Source: Cymodocea nodosa (Eukaryota > Streptophyta > Magnoliopsida > Alismatales > Cymodoceaceae). Taken from it: a stretch of 64,000 nucleotides of DNA. Where the stretch lies: positions 18,984,501 through 19,048,500 of the forward strand of contig CM072341.1 of assembly GCA_036874045.1 (NCBI GenBank), written 5' to 3'. Made by a program: the position numbers and the translations under genes. Numbering within the stretch: position 1 is the first letter of the stretch; each line of letters opens with the position of its first letter. A model generated the notes under the pieces. That model did no database searches, was not told where the DNA came from, and was given only the letters and a program-made list of their open reading frames with translations. Of the stretch, positions 52,801 to 55,005 are shown one piece after another.

Positions 52801-55005
52801 ATGATTTTTCCTTTCCCATATTTACATTGAAATGTCATCATTATGTCTAATTTATACAGACATACGTCCTTCTTTAACCTTACAAAAGCTTGTCACAATT
52901 GAAGTTGAATTCCTTGCTAGTAAGGCAAAATAGTCAACTCTTTTGACAAAAATGAGAAACATTAATTAATATTATTAATGAAAATCAAACCAAGTATTAA
53001 GCAGAAAAATAATAACAAGAAAAAATGGAGTCTAACAAGAGGATGGATAAGAAGAATCAATAAAAGGAAATTGCGACAAGGAACCAAGACTGACAAAAAG
53101 GGAAAAACACAAATATATTGTGAAAACAAAAGTGTGCGCCAGTAACCCAGACCATCAAACCAATCACATGTGCAAACCGATCACTCAATCAACAACTCAA
53201 GCAAAAAGTATAGCATCCACCACCACAGTTGAACTTGAATCATGTGAAGAACTTGACTAGTCAATTACCAATTGAAACACTTCCAATTACTGAGTACAAT
53301 TTAACTAGCAATGCACAATTAATATCCCATGAAATGATACATTGCTTAAAAGAAAAAGCAGTAAAAAGATAAATTAAAATGAAACAACCTTTTTCTGTAT
53401 TTCAAACAGTAATTGTATGTTCTTATCAGTCACAATGCTTGGTCGCTTGCCATTCCTCCTATCAGAAATAGTTCCTAAAATAATCTACAAGAAAGTCAAG
53501 CCATAAATGAAAATATTAAAATAAACAAAGAAGGTATGAGTGCAGCATTGATGGAAAAATTTGCTTCATTATTATTTAGCTTGTGTTTGGCTATGATTTT
53601 GAGTCAGTTTTACCTTTTCACGATTTTGAGAAAAATCCTACTCAATGACAATTGACTTAAGACAGATTTTACATAGACTCCTAGAGATTTTGCATAGTAC
53701 TTTCATGCATATTTTTTCAAAATCATGGAATCAATCAAAAGTTAGATTCCTGATGATTTTGAAGATTTTAGAGGTAGTTCTTTTTTCAATGATAAAATAG
53801 CCCCTATCATCAGGCAATATTACTGTAGTGGAAGTGGAATAATCCATTATCTTGAATGTAATGAAAGTCTACTTCAATATGCTTTGACTTGTCCTGAAAA
53901 ATGTAAGAGTGGTATCTATGTGTGCAAAAACATTGATGATACAACTGAAGGGCATGGGTATCTTTTAATCAAAAATCCTTTCCTAGAATCACTGATATCT
54001 TTCCTTTATTTTAAACAATAGAATAAAATCATGAAATTTTTATTTTCTTGAAATTGACAAGGAATCATGATTTTGCAAAATTTTGAATTCTCAAAATCAT
54101 ATCCAAATGCAAACTAAGTTCAAAAACAGATGGTAAAAACCACCCATCATAATGTGCAGGCTGACTTCACATAGGAGAGTGTATGTATACATGAGGACCA
54201 AATATCAACAACCATCAATTGTACCACAAAAAGTAGGACAAAGAAAATGTACCTGCTCAATTCTATAAAAAGGTGCAAGATGACTATCAAAAAAATTTTT
54301 CTCCTCTGCAGCCCTACTGCCTGGACCAACCCACAACTACAAAAGACCACAAATTCAAAGATTGCCACAAAACAAAGATGAGATTTTAATGCATGACAGT
54401 AGACAGTGAAAAACTTGAAGAATCTAGCCAAGATGAATATGAGCATCTAAGATGATGAAGGTTTTAGACATATACATCAAAAGGAATATAAAATTGATGT
54501 TCAAGAAAGTCTGAGTCGTATACAGAAAATCATGATATCAATAAAGAAAAGAGTACCAAGCAATAAAGCTACACCATTTGCTTTATCAAAAATAATATCA
54601 TGTTACAAGTGCAACAATCAACATCAAACATTACATTAAAATGTTAAGATGTTGAATTTATCCCAATTAATATTCACCTGTGTATCTGCTAATTGATGAG
54701 AAACTCCAAATGCATGAAGGAGGAAAGACAAATACTACCACATACCTTCTCAGGTCGTGTCTCCACTTCAAACCAAAGCCAACCCAAACATAGAATGAGA
54801 GGAATGGACACAGACAAGCAAAGGACAAGAGTGGGATGCCTAGCAACCCATTTTCCATATCTCCTGCAAACAAAAATATATTTGAAAGATTTTATTACCA
54901 GTGTTACAATGGAACAAGGATATTTCAAATCTAAAGGGATCGATAGGAACCTAAAGCAACGTGATAGATAACCCTGGACAAGAGAAGGTTTTGCATCTGC
55001 CACCA
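1785..55005 (-). CDS. NPC1: NPC1-like intracellular sterol transporter, partial (17 exons)
   Basis: Niemann-Pick C1 family protein, a polytopic membrane protein with a sterol-sensing domain that moves sterols or sphingolipids across endomembranes (family knowledge). Exons: 55005-54951, 54863-54746, 54336-54253, 53484-53389, 52518-52417, 43023-42955, 42666-42571, 42465-42358, 25588-25475, 25396-25313, 24498-24370, 22529-22331, 22255-22124, 22008-21965, 19918-19835, 2015-1947, 1861-1785. All 16 introns between them are GT-AG and all phases join, giving about 553 uninterrupted codons. Landmarks: FEVETRPEK before the luminal domain, LWVGPGS, NYSG, LGGFSGNNYSE, AWEKAF, then sterol-sensing-domain blocks GVKSTLIIMEVIPFLVLA, VGVDNMCILVHAVKRQ and PMPACRVFSMFA. 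The N-terminal domain and the C-terminal transmembrane half are outside the window. Intact frames between dead transposons suggest a working gene. A related NPC1-like paralogue cannot be excluded. Confidence 0.93.
1947..2015 (-). CDS. NPC1: NPC1-like exon 16
   Basis: 23 codons: ALSTRIHPGLEQKIVLPQDS, YLQ. It joins exon 15 as ...ASI-ALSTRI, exactly as in plant NPC1, across 17.8 kb. Acceptor tttatag, donor CAG|gttttt. The longer open frame over this spot on the same strand is in a different frame and is not the coding one. Confidence 0.94.
2016..2934. other. NPC1 intron, left end of 17.8 kb intron
   Basis: No exon. Contains a TTA microsatellite (about 2100-2115) and a (CA)n run (about 2773-2787). 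Two LTR-like hints: on the plus strand CCAACA followed by TGGTGTCAAAGC near 2250-2268 resembles an LTR end plus primer-binding site. On the minus strand a GGAG tract followed by TGTTAGAG near 2600 resembles a copia polypurine tract and LTR start running down to about 2453. Neither could be paired with a partner LTR. Confidence 0.4.
3060..4320 (-). pseudogene. LINE ORF2 C-terminus: zinc-binding RT region and RNase H
   Basis: Around 3690-3870 the minus strand reads KISFFLWQLF, RGFQLAFGCRCCKFGQKEET and HHICFKGE, the pattern of the zinc-binding region C-terminal to plant LINE RTs. Around 3230-3300 it reads EAKTCALMDGLQYYWNMGF and DVEIPLL, an RNase H core, with a DSL/LLKVGLNEL-like end near 3050-3080. 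Stops interrupt it. Domain order matches plant L1 elements that carry a terminal RNase H. Confidence 0.7.
4330..5517 (-). pseudogene. LINE reverse transcriptase, C-terminal part
   Basis: Minus-strand pieces include LDDSWKAIFLSLIPK near 5480-5440, DFKDF..INL-like sequence, a palm motif HLLYIDDTILF at about 4908-4876, and the thumb region RGGFPFYYLGCLVFKGRAKC followed by YFDNLVQKVQNKLADWKNN (about 4710-4600). Most L1 RTs have FADD; here it is YIDD. The frame is broken between 4971 and 5435. The 5' half of the domain continues across the Harbinger insertion at 9924 and beyond. Confidence 0.82.
5912..6271 (+). repeat. 24-bp minisatellite, 15 units, subterminal in Harbinger 1
   Basis: Fifteen contiguous imperfect 24-bp units of the type GCCCGACGCTCGTCTCCTCG, in register from 5912 to 6271. 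GC-rich compared with its AT-rich surroundings. Because 24 is divisible by three, several frames stay open and give eight-residue peptide repeats (PDARLLTV on plus); these look like a by-product of the period, not a gene. Confidence 0.9.
6777..7814 (+). pseudogene. Harbinger 1 Myb/SANT-like protein remnant
   Basis: First exon from ATG 6777 encodes a Myb/SANT-like start (SYFSWSIQADEMILTNVCDA), with a stop after NGKTSY and further pieces YKIYTKIGVQSGWG and GHTDIAKEIWDDF. The second exon begins after an acceptor ctaatag near 7187, running IHSEYA.. to ...LEIESKKN with the stop at 7812-7814. Same layout as the second Harbinger copy at 31895-32862. In this superfamily the Myb-like protein works with the transposase in binding the element ends (family knowledge). 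The donor of exon 1 is degraded and one stop and a frameshift are present. Confidence 0.75.
8045..9345 (+). pseudogene. Harbinger 1 DDE transposase remnant
   Basis: Pieces parallel to the better copy at 33280-34651: YVQRLLDSSSPYQAYNCRKI, SVEEKLAIFLVT, then after an AG acceptor at 8675 SVIDGTHIKVTIYG with the first catalytic Asp, RKGELSQNVLAACNFDM, and after an acceptor at 8981 GKFYLIDAGFSNKSKF with the second Asp. The third acidic residue lies in VIECTFG, where family members have an ER pair. Several stops (for example after the S-G of the GWEGSA block) and frameshifts make it non-functional. Confidence 0.82.
9924..11330 (-). pseudogene. LINE endonuclease and start of RT
   Basis: Minus-strand ORF 11081-10779 carries an AP-endonuclease-like core: LFAIYVSCQEANKCILWNEI, then LWIVAGDFNLVRCREEV (the conserved GDFN motif). 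NSKDLRNKVSQ near 11290 is the usual N-terminal (N.RGLN..) region. Toward 9950 it reads PDSFTVEIFRVCWDII, the start of the RT domain, which resumes on the other side of the Harbinger insertion at 5517. Confidence 0.78.
11380..12800 (-). pseudogene. LINE ORF1-like remnant (DUF4283 type)
   Basis: On the minus strand LVGRFNT, MFDIHAEMKYDLPFKEDFFP, TKYRYILI, DFVKAYVKDSWFVKGAGECL form the pattern of the gag-like first protein of plant L1 elements (DUF4283), a nucleic-acid-binding protein. Several frameshifts and stops; the start is near 12780. Assignment rests on overall pattern and position before the endonuclease. Confidence 0.55.
12831..13486. other. Intron sequence with pyrimidine-rich stretch
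   Basis: No recognised coding sequence. The plus strand from about 12950 to 13160 is strongly pyrimidine-rich (long runs of TTTCTTTCC type), which keeps a frame open without suggesting a protein. Confidence 0.5.
13487..14190 (-). repeat. Tandem array, about 285-bp period, TRIM-like LTR/internal alternation
   Basis: The block starting gatacgagcctaggagaact (13487) recurs in diverged form near 13772 and 14058, giving about 2.5 copies of a 285-bp unit. Read on the minus strand each unit holds an LTR-like part ending CGTATCA, then a primer-binding-like TTGGTATTAGAATC (14054-14041; diverged TTGATATCAAATC copy near 13770), a short non-coding internal part, and a purine tract (GGGGACA..GTAGGAAG) before the next LTR-like part. 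This is the organisation of a tandemly amplified terminal-repeat retrotransposon in miniature. No protein coding. Confidence 0.55.
14252..14340 (+). repeat. copia 5' LTR (89 bp)
   Basis: Begins TGTTAGCGTTATATGG and ends TTTCTAACA, followed without a gap by the primer-binding site. Contains a TATA-like TATATAAATA at about 14279-14288. Lacks 12 bp present in the 3' LTR next to GGATC, probably a slip between short repeats. Confidence 0.93.
14341..14352 (+). promoter_or_regulatory. copia primer-binding site
   Basis: TGGTATCAGAGC, the classical complement of the 3' end of initiator methionine tRNA used to prime minus-strand synthesis in plant copia elements. Confidence 0.93.
14638..15430 (+). pseudogene. 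copia gag remnant with zinc knuckle
   Basis: Open pieces 14638-14859 and 14983-15339 encode a copia gag (LNDLNYHNWSLSFLTFMAAQ; LKMDNQSVQEYYGTIRSLFE), followed near 15373-15414 by a zinc knuckle C-T-H-C-G-K-T-N-H-R-S-E-K-C. Stops at about 14857 and 15337 split it; the second reads TAG between VQ and FPM. Confidence 0.88.
15579..15899 (+). pseudogene. copia protease remnant
   Basis: Contains WIVDLGASQHMTSCPTLFSP, the copia aspartic-protease signature (usual D-S-G-A; here D-L-G-A with the catalytic Asp kept), then the LLVPDLSVNLLSISA segment. The frame is lost at about 15850. Confidence 0.9.
15940..16881 (+). pseudogene. copia integrase remnant
   Basis: HHCC-like region HRRLGHPSIHKL ... CESCELGKH (about 16030-16125), then the catalytic core: DLVHCNVWGPSHV (16180-16220) has Asn where the first catalytic Asp is expected; TTDN carries the second Asp (about 16384-16395), and NWVAERKHRHLL the catalytic Glu (about 16480-16515). 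Downstream FGCTTFVQ and KCVFVGYSRTQKGYRCF are the usual copia integrase tail. Stops at about 16071, 16354 and elsewhere. Confidence 0.92.
17250..18740 (+). pseudogene. copia reverse transcriptase and RNase H remnant
   Basis: RT begins near 17285 (AMDQEMEALWSRGIWEL), continues SCKWVFTIKFRPDEKIERYK, ARLVARGFT, the palm motif YIDDILLTEDD (about 17807-17840) and GRPGYFLGV. RNase H: VLAYIKGTPGKRLVYQ, DVDFAGNKGNRKSTSGYLTY, SSTKAEYKAM, and a C-terminal FHKRTKRIEVNCHYIRN-like part near 18565-18620. Stops (many TAG or TGA) and a frameshift near 17530 interrupt it. Confidence 0.93.
18770..18870 (+). repeat. copia 3' LTR (101 bp)
   Basis: TGTTAGTGTTATATGG to TTTCTAACA, matching the 5' LTR apart from about three base changes and a 12-bp extra segment (cttatatagatc). 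Preceded by the polypurine tract. Confidence 0.93.
18871..19834. other. NPC1 intron sequence
   Basis: No exon or protein similarity recognised. GA-rich near 18880-19020, otherwise AT-rich. Confidence 0.5.
19835..19918 (-). CDS. NPC1: NPC1-like exon 15, membrane span
   Basis: 28 codons: NIHGRVLGLPGVKIIVVAVF and VAFTFASI, a conserved span. Acceptor cttgcag, donor ATT|gtgagt, phase 0. The following intron is 17.8 kb. Confidence 0.93.
20403..21050 (-). mobile_element. RTE-type LINE 3' remnant
   Basis: Minus-strand pieces IFKYLRFMINNNNEI..DV.YRIK (about 20960-20860) and RWFNHILRRS, ISVEVIKSRDKLKITWLEII, LNLYNLTEDEYR (20640-20471) follow the C-terminal half of plant RTE-type LINE proteins (RFRYLGS, RWFGH..RRP, RGRP..TW, LNLTEDMA). 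The tail contains an ATTGTTGTATT run typical of the 3' end. 5' truncated, full of stops. Confidence 0.78.
21051..21964. other. NPC1 intron sequence
   Basis: AT-rich intron between exons 14 and 15; nothing coding recognised. Confidence 0.5.
21965..22008 (-). CDS. NPC1: NPC1-like exon 14, 44-nt small exon
   Basis: Encodes TGEREPGLIVRYMK, matching the plant NPC1 segment (K/E)PGL..RYMK before the next membrane span. Acceptor gatcag, donor AAG|gtgctg. Its length (2 + 42 nt) restores phase 0 for exon 15. Confidence 0.88.
22124..22255 (-). CDS. NPC1: NPC1-like exon 13, last sterol-sensing-domain helix
   Basis: Encodes LAVLLDFLLQITAFVALIVF, FLRAEDNRIDCFPCIKVPSS. Acceptor ctttgcag, donor AAAG|gtatat. 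Phase 1 in and out; only a 75 nt intron separates it from exon 12. Confidence 0.95.
22331..22529 (-). CDS. NPC1: NPC1-like exon 12, sterol-sensing domain
   Basis: Starts VGVDNMCILVHAVKRQ, then PLEERIGNALFEVGPSITLA and FTPMPACRVFSMFA. The longest exon in the window (199 nt, phase 0 in, 1 out). Acceptor ttatcag, donor G|gtcagt. Confidence 0.96.
22836..23233 (-). mobile_element. TRIM-like miniature LTR element
   Basis: On the minus strand an LTR-like block 23233-23093 (TGTTAGAAACTTGG...CATTTAACA) is followed directly by TGATATTAGAACC (23092-23080), a slightly changed primer-binding site. About 130 bp later a diverged second block (about 22930-22836) repeats the LTR's second half (GAGCTCTTCACTTATCAATT .. 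ATATTTAAC). No coding capacity. Lies in the intron between exons 11 and 12. The second LTR seems to lack its first third. Confidence 0.5.
23234..24369. other. NPC1 intron sequence
   Basis: Rest of the intron between exons 11 and 12; AT-rich, no coding similarity seen. Confidence 0.5.
24370..24498 (-). CDS. NPC1: NPC1-like exon 11, sterol-sensing domain core
   Basis: 43 codons: VLLGLSGVMVVVLSVFGSVG, FFSAIGVKSTLIIMEVIPFL, VLA. The most conserved part of the sterol-sensing domain. Acceptor ccttcag, donor GCT|gtaagt. Confidence 0.96.
24499..25312. other. NPC1 intron sequence
   Basis: Intron between exons 10 and 11; nothing recognised. Confidence 0.5.
25313..25396 (-). CDS. NPC1: NPC1-like exon 10, sterol-sensing domain helix
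   Basis: 28 codons with ISYLVMFAYISVALGDTPRF and SSK, the first helix of the sterol-sensing domain. Acceptor aatcag, donor AAG|gtatgt; only 78 nt separate it from exon 9. Confidence 0.94.
25475..25588 (-). CDS. NPC1: NPC1-like exon 9, entry to sterol-sensing domain
   Basis: 38 codons: EEIVPIVRSHNLTISFSSES, SSIHEELKRESNADVITVL. The EEL.RES.AD.. motif precedes the first helix of the sterol-sensing domain. Acceptor ttgacag, donor CTG|gtgagt. It joins exon 8 in frame across the 16.8 kb intron. Confidence 0.94.
25589..27760. other. Unassigned intron segment, less AT-rich in its middle
   Basis: About 25700-27540 is visibly richer in G and C than the neighbouring intron, with many CCA/CAA/TGG words and several medium open frames on both strands. 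None resembles a known domain, splice-linked NPC1 coding or a complete transposon protein. It could be a worn LTR-retrotransposon interior. Function unknown. Confidence 0.4.
27760..29339 (+). mobile_element. RTE-type LINE, 5' part (continues at about 38145-38580)
   Basis: Plus-strand pieces follow the RT of plant RTE-type LINEs: IPIEVWKCMSEVVIKGLTKH (27845-27910), FRFMPGKSTVKAIYLLRQLI (about 28622-28680), DLHMVFIDLEKTYNRVPKNL, GSHQGSSLSLHLFILV, and the palm motif CMLFADDIVLVN (about 28985-29020). A LINE 3' fragment is inserted at 28039-28543, and the element is cut at 29339 by the second L1-type LINE; its C-terminal end reappears at about 38145. Many stops. Confidence 0.85.
28031..28551 (+). 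mobile_element. 5'-truncated LINE RNase H fragment with poly-A and target duplication
   Basis: Inside the RTE RT. Encodes LINE RNase H remains (FRYVP.EANMTTDALVKLGL near 28340-28400) and ends in an A run (28535-28545). AAGTCACA occurs at 28031-28038 and 28544-28551, an 8-bp target duplication that merges with the poly-A. The host RTE frame resumes directly after it (SHTIKL). Confidence 0.82.
29570..30324 (-). pseudogene. LINE-2 zinc-binding region and RNase H
   Basis: From the insertion point: VQKINANGAVLKELHLPTIL and EEVIKGLNLISM, then SFFLWRLFSNDLPTDDNLQR, RGVSLSSCCICYNFQKAQDS, KHFWFDGEW (zinc-binding RT C-terminal region), and finally RNase H: DSITAEDFALYQGLTLCMSK, GFQLGDIEVEINSQVLQKSI. 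Frameshifts at about 29935 and 30140. Confidence 0.85.
30620..30971 (+). repeat. 88-bp minisatellite, 4 units, subterminal in Harbinger 2
   Basis: Four units of exactly 88 bp starting at 30620, 30708, 30796 and 30884, each opening GACGCTCGTT (or a variant) and ending CGCGACACC, with a partial unit before. GC-rich against an AT-rich element. It shares the words GACGCTCGT and GCTCGTCTC with the 24-bp array at the same relative place in Harbinger 1. Long open frames over it on both strands are by-products. Confidence 0.93.
31895..32862 (+). pseudogene. Harbinger 2 Myb/SANT-like protein gene (broken)
   Basis: Exon 1 31895-32215: MTSERRKYMNWSTKQDEIFL, MKTWRTIYKNYTKIAKQSGW, GHTDIPKEIWDEFVQ, a Myb/SANT-like DNA-binding domain. 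Donor CAG|gtacat, acceptor tttgcag at 32304. Exon 2 32305-32862: QHPECKSCAGKSCPIYDDLY to IEWLHYNLKD, stop at 32860. In-frame stops at about 32023 (TAG), 32156 (TAG) and 32578 (TGA) are each one base from a sense codon. The partner protein binds element ends with the transposase (family knowledge). Confidence 0.88.
33045..33240 (+). repeat. 46-bp repeat, about four units, between the two Harbinger 2 genes
   Basis: Units at 33045, 33091, 33137 (40 bp, internally shortened) and 33177, of the type GTTATTACATTATATGTTGA followed by TATTTGAGTATTGAA...TTTAGCAG, plus a partial fifth. AT-rich; no coding. Confidence 0.88.
33280..34651 (+). pseudogene. Harbinger 2 DDE transposase gene (three exons, broken)
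   Basis: Exons 33280-33795, 33877-34102, 34185-34651 (donors gtaaga, gtatga; acceptors atgtag, gtgcag), 1,209 nt or about 403 codons, the usual size. The phases join. Catalytic landmarks: AIDGTHVNATIYG (first Asp, about 33895), GKFYLVDAGFPN (second Asp, about 34200), NVIERTFRVIKHRF (Glu, about 34345). Other family blocks: RLLDLSLPHQAYHCRKIYRL, LAIFLVTVRQNQRYGVTTKR, NVLAACNFDME. Stops: TGA at 33313, TAG in the G-x-EGSA block near 34028, TAA near 34328, TGA near 34387. The triad itself is intact. Confidence 0.92.
35359..36660 (-). pseudogene. LINE-2 reverse transcriptase
   Basis: Three long pieces cover the RT: MEKDKTLGPDAFSTEFFQEM (36600 down), DNFLSLIPKKENIIEFKDFH and PINLCNMRYKIIAKVL (36465-36360), GAFVKGRSFFHNVALVQQLI, NLILNIDIEKAYNHMEW, ELRQGDPLFLYLFIIV, and the palm motif HLLYADDLIILL (about 35896-35861), then FRYIGCSIFKGRCKIKYFEY. 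Frameshifts at about 36460 and 35940 separate the pieces. The best preserved LINE RT in the window. Confidence 0.92.
36661..37015 (-). pseudogene. LINE-2 ORF2 start with deleted endonuclease
   Basis: ATG at 37015 opens MKIIFQNCRGLAIIKKG, the expected N-terminus of a LINE ORF2 endonuclease, but within about 20 codons the sequence becomes FCKEVFFAQKAHVKLLKEGD, which belongs well after the endonuclease, just before the RT. So most of the endonuclease domain has been lost by internal deletion. Stops follow. Confidence 0.7.
37200..38130 (-). pseudogene. LINE-2 ORF1 remnant (DUF4283 type)
   Basis: Minus-strand pieces KFSTTKPTLENIMETFKKEI, FFLVALNSRYVLIHFQNREN, and SPWVSVWVNLPMIHDHLQVS, MDHLKFLSTKVKIRNGEELI follow the DUF4283 layout of plant L1 ORF1. 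Frameshifts near 37680 and 37550. The 5' leader ends near 38145 beside the resuming RTE element. Confidence 0.68.
38146..38580 (+). mobile_element. RTE-type LINE, 3' part (continuation of 27760-29339)
   Basis: Resumes the RTE protein (VIIAKICMFKMIDNILWDKL; a VIRR.QL-like segment near 38390-38430) and ends with the typical tail, a DPT/NPHI-like coding end followed by ATTGTTGTTGTAATAAG near 38540. It lies exactly beyond the LINE-2 insertion, so the two parts were one element. Confidence 0.75.
38581..39111. other. Intron sequence, unassigned
   Basis: No coding similarity recognised. The medium open frames on both strands at 38753-39021 overlap each other and have no support. Confidence 0.4.
39112..40945 (-). 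mobile_element. 5'-truncated L1-type LINE (third copy)
   Basis: Antisense LINE C-terminus: RT end (FLWGNSLDNRKHHLLNWDKV near 40705-40655), zinc-binding region (YIPTKISFFLWKWFWGVLPI, RGFCQASMYAFCNF, 40230-40110), RNase H (ELLVMVDGLSLCSVLHLNFV, DVEIEVDSNILFDAI, 39600-39500) and a 12-base T run on the plus strand (39112-39123) as poly-A. Truncated before the RT core. No target duplication was found. Confidence 0.82.
40946..41654. other. NPC1 intron sequence
   Basis: No coding similarity. A GATGATGATGATGATT microsatellite lies at about 41564-41579. Confidence 0.5.
41655..41935 (+). mobile_element. RTE-type LINE 3' tail
   Basis: Plus-strand remains of the RTE C-terminus (RSLKDILIRRELTSTKKLKE, about 41697-41756, then a TW.R..RK..K-like part) ending with the ATTGTTGTTATTGTAT tail near 41910-41926. 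Short, truncated, with stops. Confidence 0.7.
41936..42357. other. NPC1 intron sequence
   Basis: AT-rich; nothing recognised before exon 8. Confidence 0.5.
42358..42465 (-). CDS. NPC1: NPC1-like exon 8
   Basis: 36 codons: ASSFVITYPVNNRIDRMGNE, then GKAVAWEKAFIHLVK (family: FV.TYPVNN...GKAVAWEKAFI). Acceptor gtgacag, donor AAG|gtatcc. The next intron is 16.8 kb. Confidence 0.94.
42571..42666 (-). CDS. NPC1: NPC1-like exon 7
   Basis: 32 codons with CLSAFKAPLDPNTALGGFSG and NNYSE, a hallmark NPC1 block. Acceptor ttttcag, donor GAG|gttgca, phase 0. Confidence 0.94.
42955..43023 (-). CDS. NPC1: NPC1-like exon 6
   Basis: 23 codons, YFKMDPSKYNEYGGLDHAKY then CFQ, continuing directly from exon 5 after the 9.4 kb intron. 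Acceptor ctttcag, donor CAG|gtaaaa, phase 0. Confidence 0.93.
43024..43497. other. NPC1 intron sequence
   Basis: Intron between exon 6 and the small LTR element; nothing recognised. Confidence 0.5.
43498..43617 (-). repeat. 3' LTR of the small LTR element
   Basis: TGTTAGAATAAATG (43617 down) to TTTCTTGACA (43498), preceded on the minus strand by a GTGGGGGTG tract. Includes TATATATAGG, a TATA-like box. Confidence 0.6.
43618..44883 (-). other. Non-coding interior of the small LTR element
   Basis: No gag, protease, RT or integrase similarity. Contains a (GA)n run near 44698-44716. Open frames at 44464-44864 have no family resemblance. Confidence 0.5.
44911..45186 (+). repeat. gypsy 5' LTR
   Basis: 276 bp, TGATGCAAGTAATTAG to GTTGATTGCAACA; aligns without gaps to the 3' LTR with about two dozen substitutions. 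Confidence 0.94.
45200..47440 (+). pseudogene. gypsy gag remnant, interrupted
   Basis: First part 45220-45545: EFMNSMHQCMRQLEFKMDSF, SKLEYLLYHGEGNINQWILT (gypsy gag start). The frame then enters an unrelated AT-rich insert (about 45545-47045) and resumes with FRSRALQDYKDELYHLQQQV, QYLREFDTLST, FAFVGGLREEIKF (47070-47250), the standard gag C-terminal half. Stops in both parts. Confidence 0.8.
45545..47045 (+). mobile_element. LTR-like insert inside gypsy gag
   Basis: An AT-rich, non-coding block of about 1.5 kb that separates two halves of gag. Its right part (about 46790-47040) contains words common in the 3' portion of long plant copia (SIRE/Maximus-type) LTRs: AAGCTTAAGTTGTACCTTAA, GGTGAACCACTCAAAAAA, and CATCATTCACCCCTCCCCCT. 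Its left part has repeated short inverted words of the type AACTC..AGAGTTAAGATAAC. Probably a solo or partial LTR; exact ends and target duplication unresolved. Confidence 0.45.
47445..47970 (+). pseudogene. gypsy zinc knuckle and protease remnant
   Basis: Zinc knuckle near 47487: C-F-K-C-G-G-K-Y-N-W-H-H with a following Cys (knuckle altered). Protease-region remains at 47728-47964, MELGDGQFVKCERVVTGLKT and DIILEIHYLK (family: G..DIILG..WL). The catalytic DSG(A/S) motif is not clear, lying in the broken 47650-47730 stretch. Confidence 0.72.
48340..49420 (+). pseudogene. gypsy reverse transcriptase and RNase H remnant
   Basis: RT: RPSISDFSSPILLVKKKDGG, WRTCINYREFNKNTIKNCYP, DHRAGYHQIRMAESDIPKTA, FVVMPFELCNAPATFQ, then the palm motif VFFNDILVYS near 48730-48760, where the first of the two catalytic Asp residues is Asn. 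SYLGHVIGPNGVAMEEEKVK and YYKRFISRFSKIVNPLNALL follow, then RNase H FVLKCDASRCGMGAVLM (about 49165-49215). A frameshift sits near 48735 and a stop at 49216. Confidence 0.93.
49430..50730 (+). pseudogene. gypsy integrase remnant
   Basis: EYKPGSSNNAIDALSRR ends the RNase H. Integrase zinc finger: LHASPTAGHVGLQKSAQHLK ... YICQCNKQ (second Cys of the usual C..C kept). Core: MDFIEELLK..KSIIFVIVDRLTKYEHFA (first Asp region near 49920-49990), TTYHPQMDGQTKLLNRTLET (catalytic Glu position shifted: NRTLE, about 50180-50235). The tail ends with KVFHVSQLHRY near 50680-50710. Stops at 49600, 49903, 50453. Confidence 0.88.
50944..51219 (+). repeat. gypsy 3' LTR
   Basis: 276 bp partner of the 5' LTR, preceded by the purine tract GATGGGGAAAG and TGA. 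Confidence 0.94.
51220..51370 (-). repeat. 5' LTR of the small LTR element (larger part)
   Basis: TGCTAGAATAAATGGATC at the minus-strand start (51370). Continues across the gypsy insertion to ...TTTTGACA at 44884. Confidence 0.58.
51371..52416. other. NPC1 intron sequence
   Basis: AT-rich, nothing coding recognised before exon 5. Confidence 0.5.
52417..52518 (-). CDS. NPC1: NPC1-like exon 5
   Basis: 34 codons starting VDDLKANYSGTLVTLSDICL with the conserved PLG..CATQS block and ending ILQ. Acceptor ttgacag, donor CAG|gtgtgc, phase 0. The following intron is 9.4 kb and contains a gypsy element. Confidence 0.93.
52519..53388. other. NPC1 intron sequence
   Basis: Intron between exons 4 and 5; nothing recognised. 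Confidence 0.5.
53389..53484 (-). CDS. NPC1: NPC1-like exon 4
   Basis: 32 codons of the middle luminal domain containing RPSIVTDKNIQLLFEIQKK (family: IVT-[DE]-NI-LLFEIQ). Acceptor cttgtag, donor AAG|gttgtt, phase 0. Confidence 0.92.
53485..54252. other. NPC1 intron sequence
   Basis: Intron between exons 3 and 4; contains repeated TGATTTTGA-type words but no recognisable element. Confidence 0.45.
54253..54336 (-). CDS. NPC1: NPC1-like exon 3, LWVGPGS block
   Basis: 28 codons beginning LWVGPGSRAAEEKNFFDSHL and ending FYRIEQ, matching the conserved start of the middle luminal domain. Acceptor ttgtag, donor CAG|gtacat, phase 0 at both ends. Confidence 0.93.
54337..54745. other. NPC1 intron sequence
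   Basis: Intron between exons 2 and 3; nothing recognised. Confidence 0.5.
54746..54863 (-). CDS. NPC1: NPC1-like exon 2, membrane span and FEVETRPEK
   Basis: Starts RYGKWVARHP, continues with a hydrophobic span (LVLCLSVSIPLILCLGWLW) and ends FEVETRPEK, the strongly conserved entry to the RND-like luminal domain of NPC1. Acceptor tttgcag, donor AAG|gtatgt. Confidence 0.93.
54951..55005 (-). CDS. NPC1: NPC1-like exon 1 (of those in window)
   Basis: Encodes VADAKPSLVQGYLSRCF, the cytosolic stretch just before the second membrane span (plant NPC1s have VQGY near here). Acceptor ctacag, donor AG|gttcct. It enters with two bases of a split codon and leaves with AG, which the next exon completes to Arg. 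The shortest and least conserved exon; supported by the correct phase join. No earlier NPC1 exon was found to its right. Confidence 0.75.
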
